DNA of 64,000 nt, from the NCBI GenBank assembly GCA_036509255.1, contig DATCFY010000205.1, positions 14,424 to 78,423 on the forward strand. Reading direction: 5' to 3'. Numbering within the stretch: position 1 is the first letter of the stretch; each line of letters starts with the position of its first letter. The stretch comes from RYN-230 sp036509255 (GTDB lineage: Bacteria; Actinomycetota; Actinomycetes; Streptosporangiales; Streptosporangiaceae). Under the pieces are notes generated by a model. That model saw nothing but the letters and a program-made list of their open reading frames with translations. It did no database searches and had not been told where the DNA came from. Positions 7,550 through 16,555 of this stretch are shown here, one piece after another. A program made the position numbers and the translations under genes.

Positions 7550-9520
7550 ATGACACAGCCACAGAGCAGGGCGTCAGGCAGCAAGACAGCGGGCAAGGCC
7601 GCCGCCACCAAGACGGCCGGGGCTAAGGCCGCACCTGCTAAGGCCGCGACTGCTAAATCCGCGACTGCCAAGTCCGCGACCAAGGCCGGGACTAAGTCGG
7701 CCGCCAGCAAGCCAGCACGCGCCGGAGCCGCTAGCGGTACCGCGACCAAGACCACGGCCAGTCGGGCCAGCGCGAGCAGGTCCAGCGCGAGCCCGAGCCG
7801 CAGCAGCTCGAGTGCGAGCCGCGGCAGTTCGACCACGAGCCGGTCCGCCGGGACCACGGCCCGGGCGTCGTCCCGCGGCACGGGCAGCAGCACGTCCGGC
7901 AGCAGCACGCCCCGTAGCACGTCCGGCAGCACGGGCCGCAGTTCAGCTCGCACCGCCGCACGACCGGCCGCGCGATCCACCGCCCGGCCCACCGCCCGGG
8001 GCACGACCGCACGGACGGCGGCGGCCCACAACGGTGCCGTCACCACGGTGCCCGCCGGGGTGCCCGAAGCGGCGCGTCGGACCGTGGTCATGCCCCGCAG
8101 CGCCGCGACCGGGCTGGAAGCGCCGCGGCGGAAGCTCACCCCGGCCGAACGCCGGGTCCGCGGCAAGGCGGCCAGAGCCGAGGTGCCGCGCGAGAGCCAC
8201 GCCCAGTGGAAGCCGCCGGAGGACCGTCCCGACCCGGTCGCCCTGCTGGAGTCGCAGGCCGTGAACCGCGTCCCGGACCTGGTGCCCGTGCGGTGGGGCC
8301 GGATGATGGAGACCCCGTTCACCTACTACCGGGGCGCGGCCCTGCCTATGGCCAGCGACCTGGCCAGCACCCCGGCCAGCGGCATCATCGTGCAGGCCTG
8401 CGGGGACGCCCACCTGTCCAACTTCGGCCTCTTCGGGTCGCCCGAGCGCAAGCTGCTCTTCGACGTCAACGACTTCGACGAGACGGTGCCCGCGCCCTGG
8501 GAGTGGGACGTGAAGCGGCTCGCGGCCAGCCTGGAGGTGGCCGCGCGGGAGAACGGGTTCAGTGACAAGGACCGCAGGAAGATCGTGCTCGGCTCGGCCA
8601 GGCGATACCGGGAAGTCATGCGGCAGCTGTCTGGCGAGAGCAACCTGGACGTCTGGTACACGCAGGTGGACATGGACGACTTCCGGGCCAGGTTCGACGG
8701 CCTGCTCAAGGACCGCCAGCGCAAGGTCCTCGACAAGGGGCTGGTCAAGGCCCGCACCCGGGACAGCATGCAGGAGCTGGGCAAGCTGACCCGGATGGAG
8801 GACGGGCAGCCGCGGATCATTTCCGAGCCGCCGATCATCGTCCCGCTCCGCGACCTGCTCGGTGAGCTGGCCGGGGCGGTCGACATCGCGAAGGAACTGC
8901 GGGACCTCGTCGGCAAGTACCGGCGGACGCTGCAGCCCGACCGCCGGGTGCTGCTCGAGCAGTACGACTTCGCCGACATCGCGCGCAAGGTGGTCGGCGT
9001 GGGCAGCGTCGGCACCCGCTGCTGGATCATCCTGATGCTCGGCCGTGACGAGTCCGACCCGCTCTTCCTCCAGGTCAAGGAGGCCGAGGAATCGGTGCTG
9101 GCCCGGTTCGCCGGGCCCAGCAAGTACGACAACCAGGGCGAGCGGGTGGTGAACGGCCAGCGGCTCATGCAGGCGGCCAGCGACATCTTCCTCGGCTGGC
9201 AGCGGTTCGCCGGGCTCGACGGCAAGTCACGCGACTTCTACGTCCGGCAGCTGCGGGACTGGAAGTTCTCGGTCGACATCGCCGCGATGATCCCGCGCGG
9301 CCTCCGGCTGTACGGCGAGCTGTGCGGGCTGACCCTGGCCCGCGCGCACGCGCGGTCCGGCGACGAGATCGCCATCGCCTCCTACCTGGGTGCGTCGGAC
9401 GTGTTCGAGAACGCGATCGCGGACTTTTCCGCCGCGTACGCGGACCAGAACGAGCGCGACTTCGAGGCGTTCACCGCGGCCATCGCCTCGGGCCGCCTGG
9501 TCGCCGAGCGCGGGGTGTAA
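7550..9520 (+). CDS. DUF2252 protein with a histone-H1-like N-terminal extension
   Basis: A 656-residue protein. Residues about 205-656 form a DUF2252 domain, a family structurally related to kinase/phosphotransferase folds but of unknown activity. Conserved stretches are FTYYRGAALPMA, CGDAHLSNFGLFGSPER, FDVNDFDET, WEWDVKRLAASL, and VGVGSVGTRCWIILM. The first 165 residues are almost only Ala, Lys, Thr, Ser, Arg and Gly: first a KSATAKSATKAG-like lysine part, then a Ser/Arg part. Typical family members are about 440-470 residues and lack such a tail. ATG at 7550 has AAGGACAGGA upstream. The DUF389 gene follows 38 nt later, so an operon is likely. Confidence 0.85.
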   Translation: MTQPQSRASGSKTAGKAAATKTAGAKAAPAKAATAKSATAKSATKAGTKSAASKPARAGAASGTATKTTASRASASRSSASPSRSSSSASRGSSTTSRSAGTTARASSRGTGSSTSGSSTPRSTSGSTGRSSARTAARPAARSTARPTARGTTARTAAAHNGAVTTVPAGVPEAARRTVVMPRSAATGLEAPRRKLTPAERRVRGKAARAEVPRESHAQWKPPEDRPDPVALLESQAVNRVPDLVPVRWGRMMETPFTYYRGAALPMASDLASTPASGIIVQACGDAHLSNFGLFGSPERKLLFDVNDFDETVPAPWEWDVKRLAASLEVAARENGFSDKDRRKIVLGSARRYREVMRQLSGESNLDVWYTQVDMDDFRARFDGLLKDRQRKVLDKGLVKARTRDSMQELGKLTRMEDGQPRIISEPPIIVPLRDLLGELAGAVDIAKELRDLVGKYRRTLQPDRRVLLEQYDFADIARKVVGVGSVGTRCWIILMLGRDESDPLFLQVKEAEESVLARFAGPSKYDNQGERVVNGQRLMQAASDIFLGWQRFAGLDGKSRDFYVRQLRDWKFSVDIAAMIPRGLRLYGELCGLTLARAHARSGDEIAIASYLGASDVFENAIADFSAAYADQNERDFEAFTAAIASGRLVAERGV

Positions 9521-9558
9521 CACTCCCGGGAAGGGCGCGGGGCAACAAGGGAGGCTGG

Positions 9559-10515
9559 GTGCTCCACGTGCGCGTGGTGAGCCCGGAGGATGTGACGTCG
9601 CGGCTGGTGGCCGCGCTGACCGCCGAGCCGGGGGTGCGCAACCTGGTGGTGCTCCCCGGCGCGGCGCACCGGCCGGACGGCGACGCCGTGCAGTTCGACC
9701 TGCGCAACGAGTCGGCCAACGCGGTACTGCGGCAGCTGCGCGGCCTGCAGCTGAACACCCGGGGCTCGGTCACGGTCGGCGAGGCGGACGTGGCCCTCGC
9801 CGGCCGGCGTAACGCCACCGAGACCCGGCGTTACACCCGCCGGGAGCAGATCCCGGTCTGGGCCATGGTGGAGGGCACCATCCGGGCCAATGCCACCTAC
9901 CCGCCGAGCTTCTACGTGCTCCTGGTCATCGCCGGGCTGATCGCGGCCGTGGGCATCCTGACCAACTCCCAGATCCTGGTCATCGGGGCCATGGTGGTCG
10001 GCCCGGAGTACTACGCGATCATCGCCGCCGCCCTCGGCTTCAGCAAGCGGGACCGGCCGCTGGTCCAGGAGTCGCTGACCGCGCTGGGCCGGGGTTTCCT
10101 GGCCGCGGTGATCGTCACCTACCTGTTCGCGCTGGTGATCCGGGCGGCCGGGGTGGCGCCCCAGCCGTTCCTGAACGGGGTGCGGCCGGTGGCGGAGCTG
10201 ATCAACTCACCGAACATCTTCTCCGTCATCGTGGCCGTCCTGGCCGGGGTGGCCGGGGTGGTCTCCCTCACGGAGTCCCGCGCCAACGCGCTGATCGGCG
10301 TGTTCATCTCGATCACGACGCTCCCGGCGGCTGCGTCGATCGGCCTGTCGGTCGCCTTCGGGAGCTGGCATGACGCGCTGGGCTCGCTCTACCAGCTGCT
10401 GCTGAACGTGGTGATCCTGATCGCGGTCGGCGCGGCCGGGCTCAGCGCCCAGCGGGTCCTGTGGCACCGGCTGGCCGGGCCGGACGAGGGCGCTACAGGA
10501 TGGCGATGGGATTAA
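9559..10515 (+). CDS. DUF389 family membrane protein
   Basis: A 318-residue protein. GTG at 9559 is chosen because AAGGGAGG lies 5 nt upstream; any earlier start would reach into the DUF2252 gene. The N-terminal 85 residues are a soluble alpha/beta region. About six membrane helices follow, with the family signature ILTNSQILVIGAMVVGPEY and the loop LTESRANALIGVFISITTLPAAASIGLS. DUF389 (TIGR00341-like) proteins are uncharacterised membrane proteins. The 3' end overlaps the convergent cyclase gene by 23 bp. Confidence 0.85.
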   Translation: MLHVRVVSPEDVTSRLVAALTAEPGVRNLVVLPGAAHRPDGDAVQFDLRNESANAVLRQLRGLQLNTRGSVTVGEADVALAGRRNATETRRYTRREQIPVWAMVEGTIRANATYPPSFYVLLVIAGLIAAVGILTNSQILVIGAMVVGPEYYAIIAAALGFSKRDRPLVQESLTALGRGFLAAVIVTYLFALVIRAAGVAPQPFLNGVRPVAELINSPNIFSVIVAVLAGVAGVVSLTESRANALIGVFISITTLPAAASIGLSVAFGSWHDALGSLYQLLLNVVILIAVGAAGLSAQRVLWHRLAGPDEGATGWRWD

Positions 10516-11446
10516 CCGGGGATCCCGTCCCGGCGTGCAGCCGCAGCGGCGCGATGACGCACAGGAACGACCAGCGGCCCGCCTGCTCGCAGGCCGGGAC
10601 CAGCTCCGCGAACTGCAGGTAGTCCAGCAGGTGCACGCCGAGCGCGTTGATGGCCAGCACGTGCACGGGGAAATCCACCTGCTCGGCGGCGTTGGCGGCC
10701 GTGTCGTTGTTGCCGTCGCTGCCGAGCACCGCGACCTGCCGGTCCGCGACGAACTCCATCGCCGTCGGGTGCAGCCCGGCGCGGGCGCTGGCCGCGTCCC
10801 ACGGTCCCAGATCCTTGCGCCGCCGCCGGTGCCCGACCCGGACGAACAGCAGGTCGCCTCGGCCCACCCGGACCTGCTGCGCCTGCTCCGCGGCGACCAG
10901 GTCGTCGGTGGTCACGAACTCACCCGGTTCCAGCCAGGGCACTCCGCGCAGCCGCGGGATGTCGAGCAGCACGCCCCGGCCGACCACGCCGTCCCCGGCC
11001 ACCTCGATGGTCAGCTCGGAGGCGCCCGCCGGGGTGACGGTGCTGGCCGGCACGCCGTTGTACAAGGTCCCGTCGTACATCACGTGGCACAGCGCGTCCA
11101 TGTGGCTGTCCGCGTTGCCGTGCACGTTCATCTCGACCCGGTCCGTCGCGAAGGACAACCCGGTGGGTTTCGCGTCGTCCGCGGTCCCGGTCATCGGGTG
11201 CTTGGCCGGATCGGGATTATCCTCGGTGACCCGGTCCACCACCGGGGCCTCGAGGCTCACCGTGCGGCCCAGCCGGACCTCGCCCATCGCCGCGAGTACT
11301 TCGGCCGGGGTGAGGTAGTTAAGAGCCCCGCGGCGATCCTCGGGCCCCCAGGGTCGCCGGGCGCGCAGCCGGTCATACACTGCGCGGAATTCCGCCTCGG
11401 TCATGGCAGGCTGGGCACGGCGGTTTGGAGTACTGCGTTGACGCAT
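10493..11446 (-). CDS. Cyclase-family hydrolase (kynurenine formamidase-like fold)
   Basis: A 317-residue protein. The family metal site, usually HxGTHxDxPxH, appears here as VHGNADSHMDALCH (about residues 109-122), with SHxDxxxH intact. Other support: GRGVLLDIPRLRG and the acidic/His segment near GLHPTAMEFVAD. Such enzymes hydrolyse amides or esters using Zn or Mn. ATG at 11446 has GGGGG a few bases upstream; ATG at 11404 is a shorter alternative and leaves more room for promoters. It diverges from the hydroxyacid dehydrogenase gene, only 35-77 bp away, which hints at a shared control region and perhaps a shared pathway. Substrate unknown. Confidence 0.75.
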   Translation of the reverse strand: MRQRSTPNRRAQPAMTEAEFRAVYDRLRARRPWGPEDRRGALNYLTPAEVLAAMGEVRLGRTVSLEAPVVDRVTEDNPDPAKHPMTGTADDAKPTGLSFATDRVEMNVHGNADSHMDALCHVMYDGTLYNGVPASTVTPAGASELTIEVAGDGVVGRGVLLDIPRLRGVPWLEPGEFVTTDDLVAAEQAQQVRVGRGDLLFVRVGHRRRRKDLGPWDAASARAGLHPTAMEFVADRQVAVLGSDGNNDTAANAAEQVDFPVHVLAINALGVHLLDYLQFAELVPACEQAGRWSFLCVIAPLRLHAGTGSPVNPIAIL

Positions 11447-11481
11447 CAGGACCCCCAGGTGCAGGAACAGGAAAGAGGCTC

Positions 11482-12492
11482 ATGGCCCACGAGCGGCTGG
11501 TAGCGGTGAGCTACCCGGTAGACGGCGAATTCACCTCGATCAACGCCGAGGTTCTCGGCGACCTGGCCACGCTCAGTTATACCGACGGGATGCCGGAGGA
11601 GGAGCGGGCGGACGTGCTGCGCCAGTCCGAGGTGCTGATCGGACTGCGGCTCACCCACGAGGTGCCCGCCGGGACGCTGCAGAGCGCCCCGGGGCTGCGG
11701 TTCATCCAGCTGCTGTCGGCCGGCCTGGACACGGTGGATTTCGACGCGATCGCTCCGGACATCATGGTGGCCGGGAACGTGGGTGCCTACGCGCATCCCA
11801 TCGCCGAGCACGTCCTGGCCATGGTGCTCAGCCTGGCCAAGCGGCTCCCGCAGGAGAACGCGGCCCTGGCCCGCGGCGAGTGGATCCGCGGCCAGGGGGA
11901 CCGTGCCGCCCCCAACGCCACCCTGGACGGCGCGGTGTGCGCGATCCTCGGCTTCGGCGGGATCGGCCAGGCCACGGCCCGGCTGCTGCGGGCCTTCGGG
12001 GCGCGGATCCACGCCATCAACAGCAGCGGCCGCACCGACGAGCCGGTCGAGTTCTGCGGCACCCTGGACGACCTGGACCGGGTCCTGGCCGCCGCCGACG
12101 TGCTGGTCATCGGCATCCCGCTGACCGCGGGCACGCGCGGCCTCATCGGCGCCCGCGAGCTGGGGCTGATGAAGGAGAACGCGATCCTGGTCAACGTGGC
12201 CCGCGGTGCGATCGTGGACGAGCAGGCCCTGTACGAGCACCTCAAGGCCGCCCCGGGCTTCTCGGCGGGCATCGATGCCTGGTGGAACGAGCCGCGCGAC
12301 GGCGCGCCGTTCCGCACCGACTATCCGTTCTTCGAGCTGCCCAACCTGCTCGGCTCGCCGCACAACTCGGGCGACGTCCCGGGCATCATGTACTACGCCG
12401 CGCGGCAGGCGGCCGGGAACGTGCGCCGCTACCTGCTCGGCGACGCGGTCAGCGGGGTCGCCCGGCGGGAGGACTACGCGAAGCTGCTCTGA
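11482..12492 (+). CDS. D-2-hydroxyacid dehydrogenase family protein
   Basis: A 336-residue NAD(P)-dependent 2-hydroxyacid dehydrogenase. The Rossmann motif is AILGFGGIGQATARLLRAFG (about 155-174). The catalytic Arg lies in VNVARGAIVDE, followed by the Glu in the next acidic segment, and the active-site His is in LGSPHNSGD. The substrate-binding N-terminal domain includes GLRFIQLLSAGLDTVD. ATG at 11482 is preceded by GGAAAGAGG. It converges with the NADH dehydrogenase gene, 11 bp apart. The specific substrate (glycerate, phosphoglycerate, formate or another 2-hydroxyacid) cannot be named. Confidence 0.85.
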   Translation: MAHERLVAVSYPVDGEFTSINAEVLGDLATLSYTDGMPEEERADVLRQSEVLIGLRLTHEVPAGTLQSAPGLRFIQLLSAGLDTVDFDAIAPDIMVAGNVGAYAHPIAEHVLAMVLSLAKRLPQENAALARGEWIRGQGDRAAPNATLDGAVCAILGFGGIGQATARLLRAFGARIHAINSSGRTDEPVEFCGTLDDLDRVLAAADVLVIGIPLTAGTRGLIGARELGLMKENAILVNVARGAIVDEQALYEHLKAAPGFSAGIDAWWNEPRDGAPFRTDYPFFELPNLLGSPHNSGDVPGIMYYAARQAAGNVRRYLLGDAVSGVARREDYAKLL

Positions 12493-12503
12493 CCGGTCGC
12501 GGG

Positions 12504-13916
12504 TCACTGGGCGCCGGCGGCGGGTTTCCCCGGCCCCGCAGACCCCGCAGGACCGGACGCCGCTGGCGCGGGTGCGGTCTTCGTTGCGGCCATGAGTTGC
12601 TCGGAGTCGGCGCCGTAGACGTCGCGCAGAACACCGACATCGCGGCTGGTGAAGGTACGTTCGCGGCGCAGGTCCCTGGTGAAGGCGAACCACCAGGACG
12701 CGAGGGCGCCGAAGCGGTTGCGGAAGCCGGTCATGAAGCCGATGTGGATGACCAGCCACGCCCACCAGCCCAGGAAGCCGCTCAGGTGCAGCCGGCCCAC
12801 CGAGACCACCGCGTTCCCCCGGGCCACGTAGGCGGCCGAGCCGAGGTCGCGGTAGCGGAACTCCTTGCCCGGCGGCTCGCCGGCCACCTCGTGCCGGATC
12901 CGCCGTGCCGCGTACAGGCCGGCCTGCATGGCCACCTCGGCCACCCCGGGCAGCCCGTCCCGGTTCATCATGTCGCCGGTCACCATGATCTCCGGGTGGC
13001 CCGGGATGGTCAGGTCGCGGCCGACCAGGATCCGCCCGGAGCGGTCCTGCTGCGCCCCGGTCGCGGTGGCGACCGCCGTGGCCAGGGCGGGGGCCTCGAC
13101 CCCGGCCGTCCACAGCACGGTGCCGACGTCGTGCCGGGTCACCTGGCCGTCCGCGCCGCGCACCTCCAGCCCGGCGAGGTCCACCTTGGTCACCAGGCAA
13201 TGCATGTGCTGCTCGACCCCGAGCTTGCGCAGCGCCTCGGCGGCTTTGGCTGACAGCACCGGGCCGAACGAGGCCAGCGGGGCCGGGCCGCCGTCGAACA
13301 GCAGCACCCGCGCGTCCTGCGGCAGGATGTGGCGGAACTCGGCGCGCAGCGTCCGGGTGGCCAGCTCGCGGATCTGCCCGGCCAGCTCCACCCCGGTGGG
13401 GCCGCCGCCGACCAGCGCGAACGTGAGCCACCGCCGGGCCTCGTCGTGGCTGGTCGAGCTCTCCGCCATCTCGAACGCACCGAACACCCGGCGCCGGATC
13501 GTCAGCGCGTCCGCGATCGACTTCATCCCCGGCGCGAACAGCCCGAACTCGTCGTGCCCGAAATACGACTGCTGCACCCCGGCCGCCACGATCAGGTAGT
13601 CGTAGCCGAACTCCAGGGACTGGCCCAGCGGCCGCTTGGCCTGCACCACGCGCGCGGCCGCGTCGATGCCGGTGACCTCGGCCATCACGCACTCGACGTT
13701 GGCATGCTTGCGGAGCACCTCGCGCAGCGGTGCGGCGATCTTGCCCTCGGACAGGATCCCGGTGGCGCACTGGTAGAGCAGTGGCTGGAACAGGTGATGT
13801 TCCGCGCGGTCGATCAGGGTGACCGAGACCGGGGCCCGGCGCAGCGCCCGGGTCGCGAACAGCCCGGCGAACCCGCCGCCCACGATCACGACCCTGGGCC
13901 GGGCCTCCTCGGTCAT
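12504..13916 (-). CDS. ndh: Type II NADH dehydrogenase-like FAD oxidoreductase
   Basis: A 470-residue, two-dinucleotide-fold enzyme. The FAD motif is VVIVGGGFAGLFATRAL (9-25) and the NADH motif is ALVGGGPTGVELAGQI (about 169-184). A third signature is GDMMNRDGLPGVAEVAMQAG, where FAD contacts the quinone site. The C-terminus has an amphipathic/hydrophobic region, LGWWAWLVIHIGFMTGFRNR, for membrane association. NDH-2 transfers electrons from NADH to quinone without proton pumping, which suits a branch feeding the bd oxidase encoded 2.6 kb upstream on the same strand. A Pro/Ala-rich tail of about 30 residues ends the protein. Confidence 0.85.
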   Translation of the reverse strand: MTEEARPRVVIVGGGFAGLFATRALRRAPVSVTLIDRAEHHLFQPLLYQCATGILSEGKIAAPLREVLRKHANVECVMAEVTGIDAAARVVQAKRPLGQSLEFGYDYLIVAAGVQQSYFGHDEFGLFAPGMKSIADALTIRRRVFGAFEMAESSTSHDEARRWLTFALVGGGPTGVELAGQIRELATRTLRAEFRHILPQDARVLLFDGGPAPLASFGPVLSAKAAEALRKLGVEQHMHCLVTKVDLAGLEVRGADGQVTRHDVGTVLWTAGVEAPALATAVATATGAQQDRSGRILVGRDLTIPGHPEIMVTGDMMNRDGLPGVAEVAMQAGLYAARRIRHEVAGEPPGKEFRYRDLGSAAYVARGNAVVSVGRLHLSGFLGWWAWLVIHIGFMTGFRNRFGALASWWFAFTRDLRRERTFTSRDVGVLRDVYGADSEQLMAATKTAPAPAASGPAGSAGPGKPAAGAQ

Positions 13917-13950
13917 CCGCTCACCCCGTCATCTCAGAATCGCCTGGTCG

Positions 13951-13980
13951 GCCCTTATCCGGCTGGCCCTTATCCGGCTG
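13951..13980. repeat. 15-bp direct duplication across the zwf stop codon
   Basis: GCCCTTATCCGGCTG occurs twice back to back (13951-13965, 13966-13980). The downstream copy contains the TAA stop of the zwf gene on the minus strand. It duplicates the stop region and looks like a recent slippage event. Confidence 0.85.
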
Positions 13981-15346
13981 GGTCGTGCCACAGGTCCCGG
14001 GCCGGGAGCAGCCGGTCGGCTTCCTTGGGTCCCCAGGTGCCCTTGGCGTACGGGTGGACCGGGACCGCGTCCCCCAGGATCGGGTCCACCACCCGCCACG
14101 CGGCCTCGACCGTGTTCTGCTCAGCGAACAGCCACCGGTCCCCGTCCAGCGCCGCGCCGATGAGCCGGTCGTAAGGCCGCATGTCCGAGCCGGGCCGCTC
14201 GGAGAACGTCAGCTCCTCCACCGCGGGCTCCCAGCCGGTCCCGGGCTTCTTGCCCGCCAGGCTGACCCCGACCGCGGTCTCGGGCCAGACCCGGAAACGC
14301 AGCGTGTTGTTGTCCGGGAGCGGGTCGAGGCCGAACACGTCGTACGGGGCGCGCTGGAAGCGGACCGTCACCTCGGTCGCGGTGACCGGCAGGCACTTGC
14401 CCGCGCGGATCAGTACCGGGACCCCGGCCCAGCGCCACGAGTCGACCGCGAGCCGGATCGCGGTGAACGTCTCCACGGTCGAGTGCTGGTCCACCCCGTT
14501 CACGCTGGTGTAGCCCTCGTACTGGCCGCGGACCGTTTCCTCTGGGGTCAGCGGCCGGATCGCGGAGATCAGCCGCGCCTTCGAGTCACGCCAGGTGGAC
14601 AGGCCCTGGCCGTCCGGCGGATCCGCCATCACCGTCGCGAGCACCTGCAGCATGTGGTTCTGCACGACGTCGCGGGTGGCGCCGGTGCGGTCGTAGAACG
14701 CGCCCCGGTCGGAGACGTCGAATGCCTCCGCCATCGTGATCTGGATGCTCTCCACGTAGGTGCGGTTCAGCAGCGGCTCGATGACCGCGTTGGCGAACCG
14801 GACGAACAGCACGTTCTCCACCGGGTCCAGGCCGAGCCAGTGGTCCACCCGGTAGATGGCGTCTTCCGGGAAGTACTGGTGCATCAGCTCGTTGAGCGCG
14901 ATGGCACTCTTGAGGTCGGTGCCGAACGGCTTCTCGACCATGATCCGGTTGCCCTTGGCCCGGCCCGCGGTGGCGATCCCCTGCGCGATCCGGCCGAACA
15001 GCACCGGCGGGACCTCGAGGTAGAACAGGATCTGCTGGCCGTCGCCCACCGCGTCCGACATCGCGTGGTAGGTCGCGTCGTCGCCCAGGTCGCCGTCCAC
15101 GTAGCGGAGCAGGCCGAGCATCTTGGCCGCGGCCGGGCTGGCCGGGTCCATCTTGTTCAGCTTGAGTGAGGCCACGGCGTAGTCGCGGAACTGGTCCAGG
15201 CCCCAGCCGTTCTTGGCCACCCCGATCACGGGGACGTTGAGCACCCCGCGGTCCACCAGCCCGACCAGGGCCGGGAAGGTCTCCAGCTTCGCGAGGTCGC
15301 CGGTCGCGCCGAAAATAACCAGTGCGTCAACCTGGTCTGCTGCCAT
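13970..15346 (-). CDS. zwf: Glucose-6-phosphate dehydrogenase, divergent form
   Basis: A 458-residue enzyme that oxidises glucose 6-phosphate to 6-phosphogluconolactone with reduction of NAD(P). Visible family motifs: FGATGDLAK (12-20), MVEKPFGTD (136-144), RVDHWLG (166-172), RDVVQNHMLQ, and WAGVPVLIRAGKCLP. The catalytic Asp-His pair D168-H169 is kept, but the family motif DHYLGKE reads DHWLGLD, so the Tyr and Lys that usually bind the substrate phosphate are Trp170 and Leu173. AAGGAG precedes the ATG by 5 nt. A degenerate copy of the local operator lies 55 nt upstream. The coupled genes opcA, tal and tkt are not beside it, unlike the usual actinobacterial zwf operon, so this may be a second paralog. 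Confidence 0.8.
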   Translation of the reverse strand: MAADQVDALVIFGATGDLAKLETFPALVGLVDRGVLNVPVIGVAKNGWGLDQFRDYAVASLKLNKMDPASPAAAKMLGLLRYVDGDLGDDATYHAMSDAVGDGQQILFYLEVPPVLFGRIAQGIATAGRAKGNRIMVEKPFGTDLKSAIALNELMHQYFPEDAIYRVDHWLGLDPVENVLFVRFANAVIEPLLNRTYVESIQITMAEAFDVSDRGAFYDRTGATRDVVQNHMLQVLATVMADPPDGQGLSTWRDSKARLISAIRPLTPEETVRGQYEGYTSVNGVDQHSTVETFTAIRLAVDSWRWAGVPVLIRAGKCLPVTATEVTVRFQRAPYDVFGLDPLPDNNTLRFRVWPETAVGVSLAGKKPGTGWEPAVEELTFSERPGSDMRPYDRLIGAALDGDRWLFAEQNTVEAAWRVVDPILGDAVPVHPYAKGTWGPKEADRLLPARDLWHDPAG

Positions 15347-15400
15347 CTGGGCTCCTTGTGGTCCTTGTGACTAGTGGAGCGCAGGCGCCGCCCGCGGGCA

Positions 15401-15417
15401 TCGCCTGGCGCGGGTGA
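15401..15417. promoter_or_regulatory. Degenerate operator copy (site 5) before zwf
   Basis: On the minus strand the sequence is TCACCC GCGCC AGGCGA followed by TG. One arm is perfect and the other has two changes from GGGTGA. The variant arm AGGCGATG is the same as in site 7 before the GMC gene, which suggests a sub-class of sites. It lies 55 nt upstream of the zwf start. Confidence 0.45.
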
Positions 15418-15442
15418 AGGTCCGGCGCCACCCTAGCCCGCG

Positions 15443-16555
15443 TCAGCCCAGCCCCTCCGGGTCGGCTGCACTGGCGGGGCCGGCCGGGCTGGGTTTCCCG
15501 GCTCCCGGGGTGCGGCCGTCGGGTTTGGCCAGCGGGCCCTGGCGGGTCAGCAGCGCGGGCGGGCGGAAATCGCCGGGGCTGAGCCGCTGGCGGAACACGT
15601 AATACGTCCACGCCTGATACAGCAGCACCAACGGGAAGAAGATGATCACCACGACCGTCATCACCTTCAGCGCGTAGGACCCGGAGGCCGCGTTATTGAT
15701 GGTCAGGCTGTAGGCCGGGTTGGTGCTGGACACCATGACCCGCGGGTAGAGCTCGGTGAAGATGGACAGGATGCAGGTCGCCATCGCCAACGTGGTAGCC
15801 GCGAACGCCCAGCCTTCCCGGTGGGCGGATATCAGCCAGGCCGCGGCCAGCACGGCCAGGATGGCCAGCACCTCGACCGGGTTGGGCAGCACGCCCTTGC
15901 CCCCGGTGACGTGCGTCCAGATCGCGAAGCCCACCACCAGCAGCGCGGCGGGCGGTGCCACTCCCCGGGCGATGCGCCCCGACCGTTCCCGCAGCTCGCC
16001 GGTGGTCTTGAGGGCCAGGAACGTCGCGCCGTGCAGCAGGCAGAGCACCACCAGGGTGACCCCGGTGTACAGCGCGTAGGGCTGGAGCAGGGTGACGAAG
16101 TTCCCGGTGTACTCGCCCGCCTTGTCGATCGGCAGCCCGTGCAGCAGGTCACCGAGCGCCACCCCGATCAGCAGCGGCGCCACCAGGCTGCCCGCCGTCA
16201 TCAGGACGTCCCAGGTGTGCCGCCACCGCGCGCTGGCCGACTTGCCCCGGTACTCGAACGAGATGCCGCGCACGATGAGCGCCAGCAGCAGGATCACCAG
16301 GGCCAGGTAGAAGCCGGAGAACATGGTCGCGTACCAGTCCGGGAACGCCGCGAACATGGCCGCGCCCGCCACCACGAGCCACACCTCGTTGCCGTCCCAC
16401 AGCGGCCCGATCGTGTTGACCGCGGCCCGCCGGCCGGCCTCGTCCCGGGCCACGACGGCGTGCAGCATCCCGACCCCGAAGTCGAACCCCTCGAGCACGA
16501 AGAAGCCGGTCCACAGCAGTGCGATCACGAGGAACCAGAACTCGACGAGAGTCAT
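15443..16555 (-). CDS. cydB: Cytochrome bd oxidase subunit II
   Basis: A 370-residue polytopic membrane protein starting MTLVEFWFLVIALLWTGFFV. Family signatures are FFVLEGFDFGVGML, LWDGNEVWLVVAGAAMFAAFP and the late helix pair ending IIFFPLVLLYQAWTYYVFR. It forms the quinol:O2 oxidoreductase with CydA. The start codon overlaps the cydA stop by one base (TGATG), so translation is coupled. The last about 45 residues are a Pro/Gly-rich cytoplasmic tail. No cydD or cydC gene (heterodimeric ABC transporter needed for assembly) is visible in the window. Confidence 0.93.
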   Translation of the reverse strand: MTLVEFWFLVIALLWTGFFVLEGFDFGVGMLHAVVARDEAGRRAAVNTIGPLWDGNEVWLVVAGAAMFAAFPDWYATMFSGFYLALVILLLALIVRGISFEYRGKSASARWRHTWDVLMTAGSLVAPLLIGVALGDLLHGLPIDKAGEYTGNFVTLLQPYALYTGVTLVVLCLLHGATFLALKTTGELRERSGRIARGVAPPAALLVVGFAIWTHVTGGKGVLPNPVEVLAILAVLAAAWLISAHREGWAFAATTLAMATCILSIFTELYPRVMVSSTNPAYSLTINNAASGSYALKVMTVVVIIFFPLVLLYQAWTYYVFRQRLSPGDFRPPALLTRQGPLAKPDGRTPGAGKPSPAGPASAADPEGLG

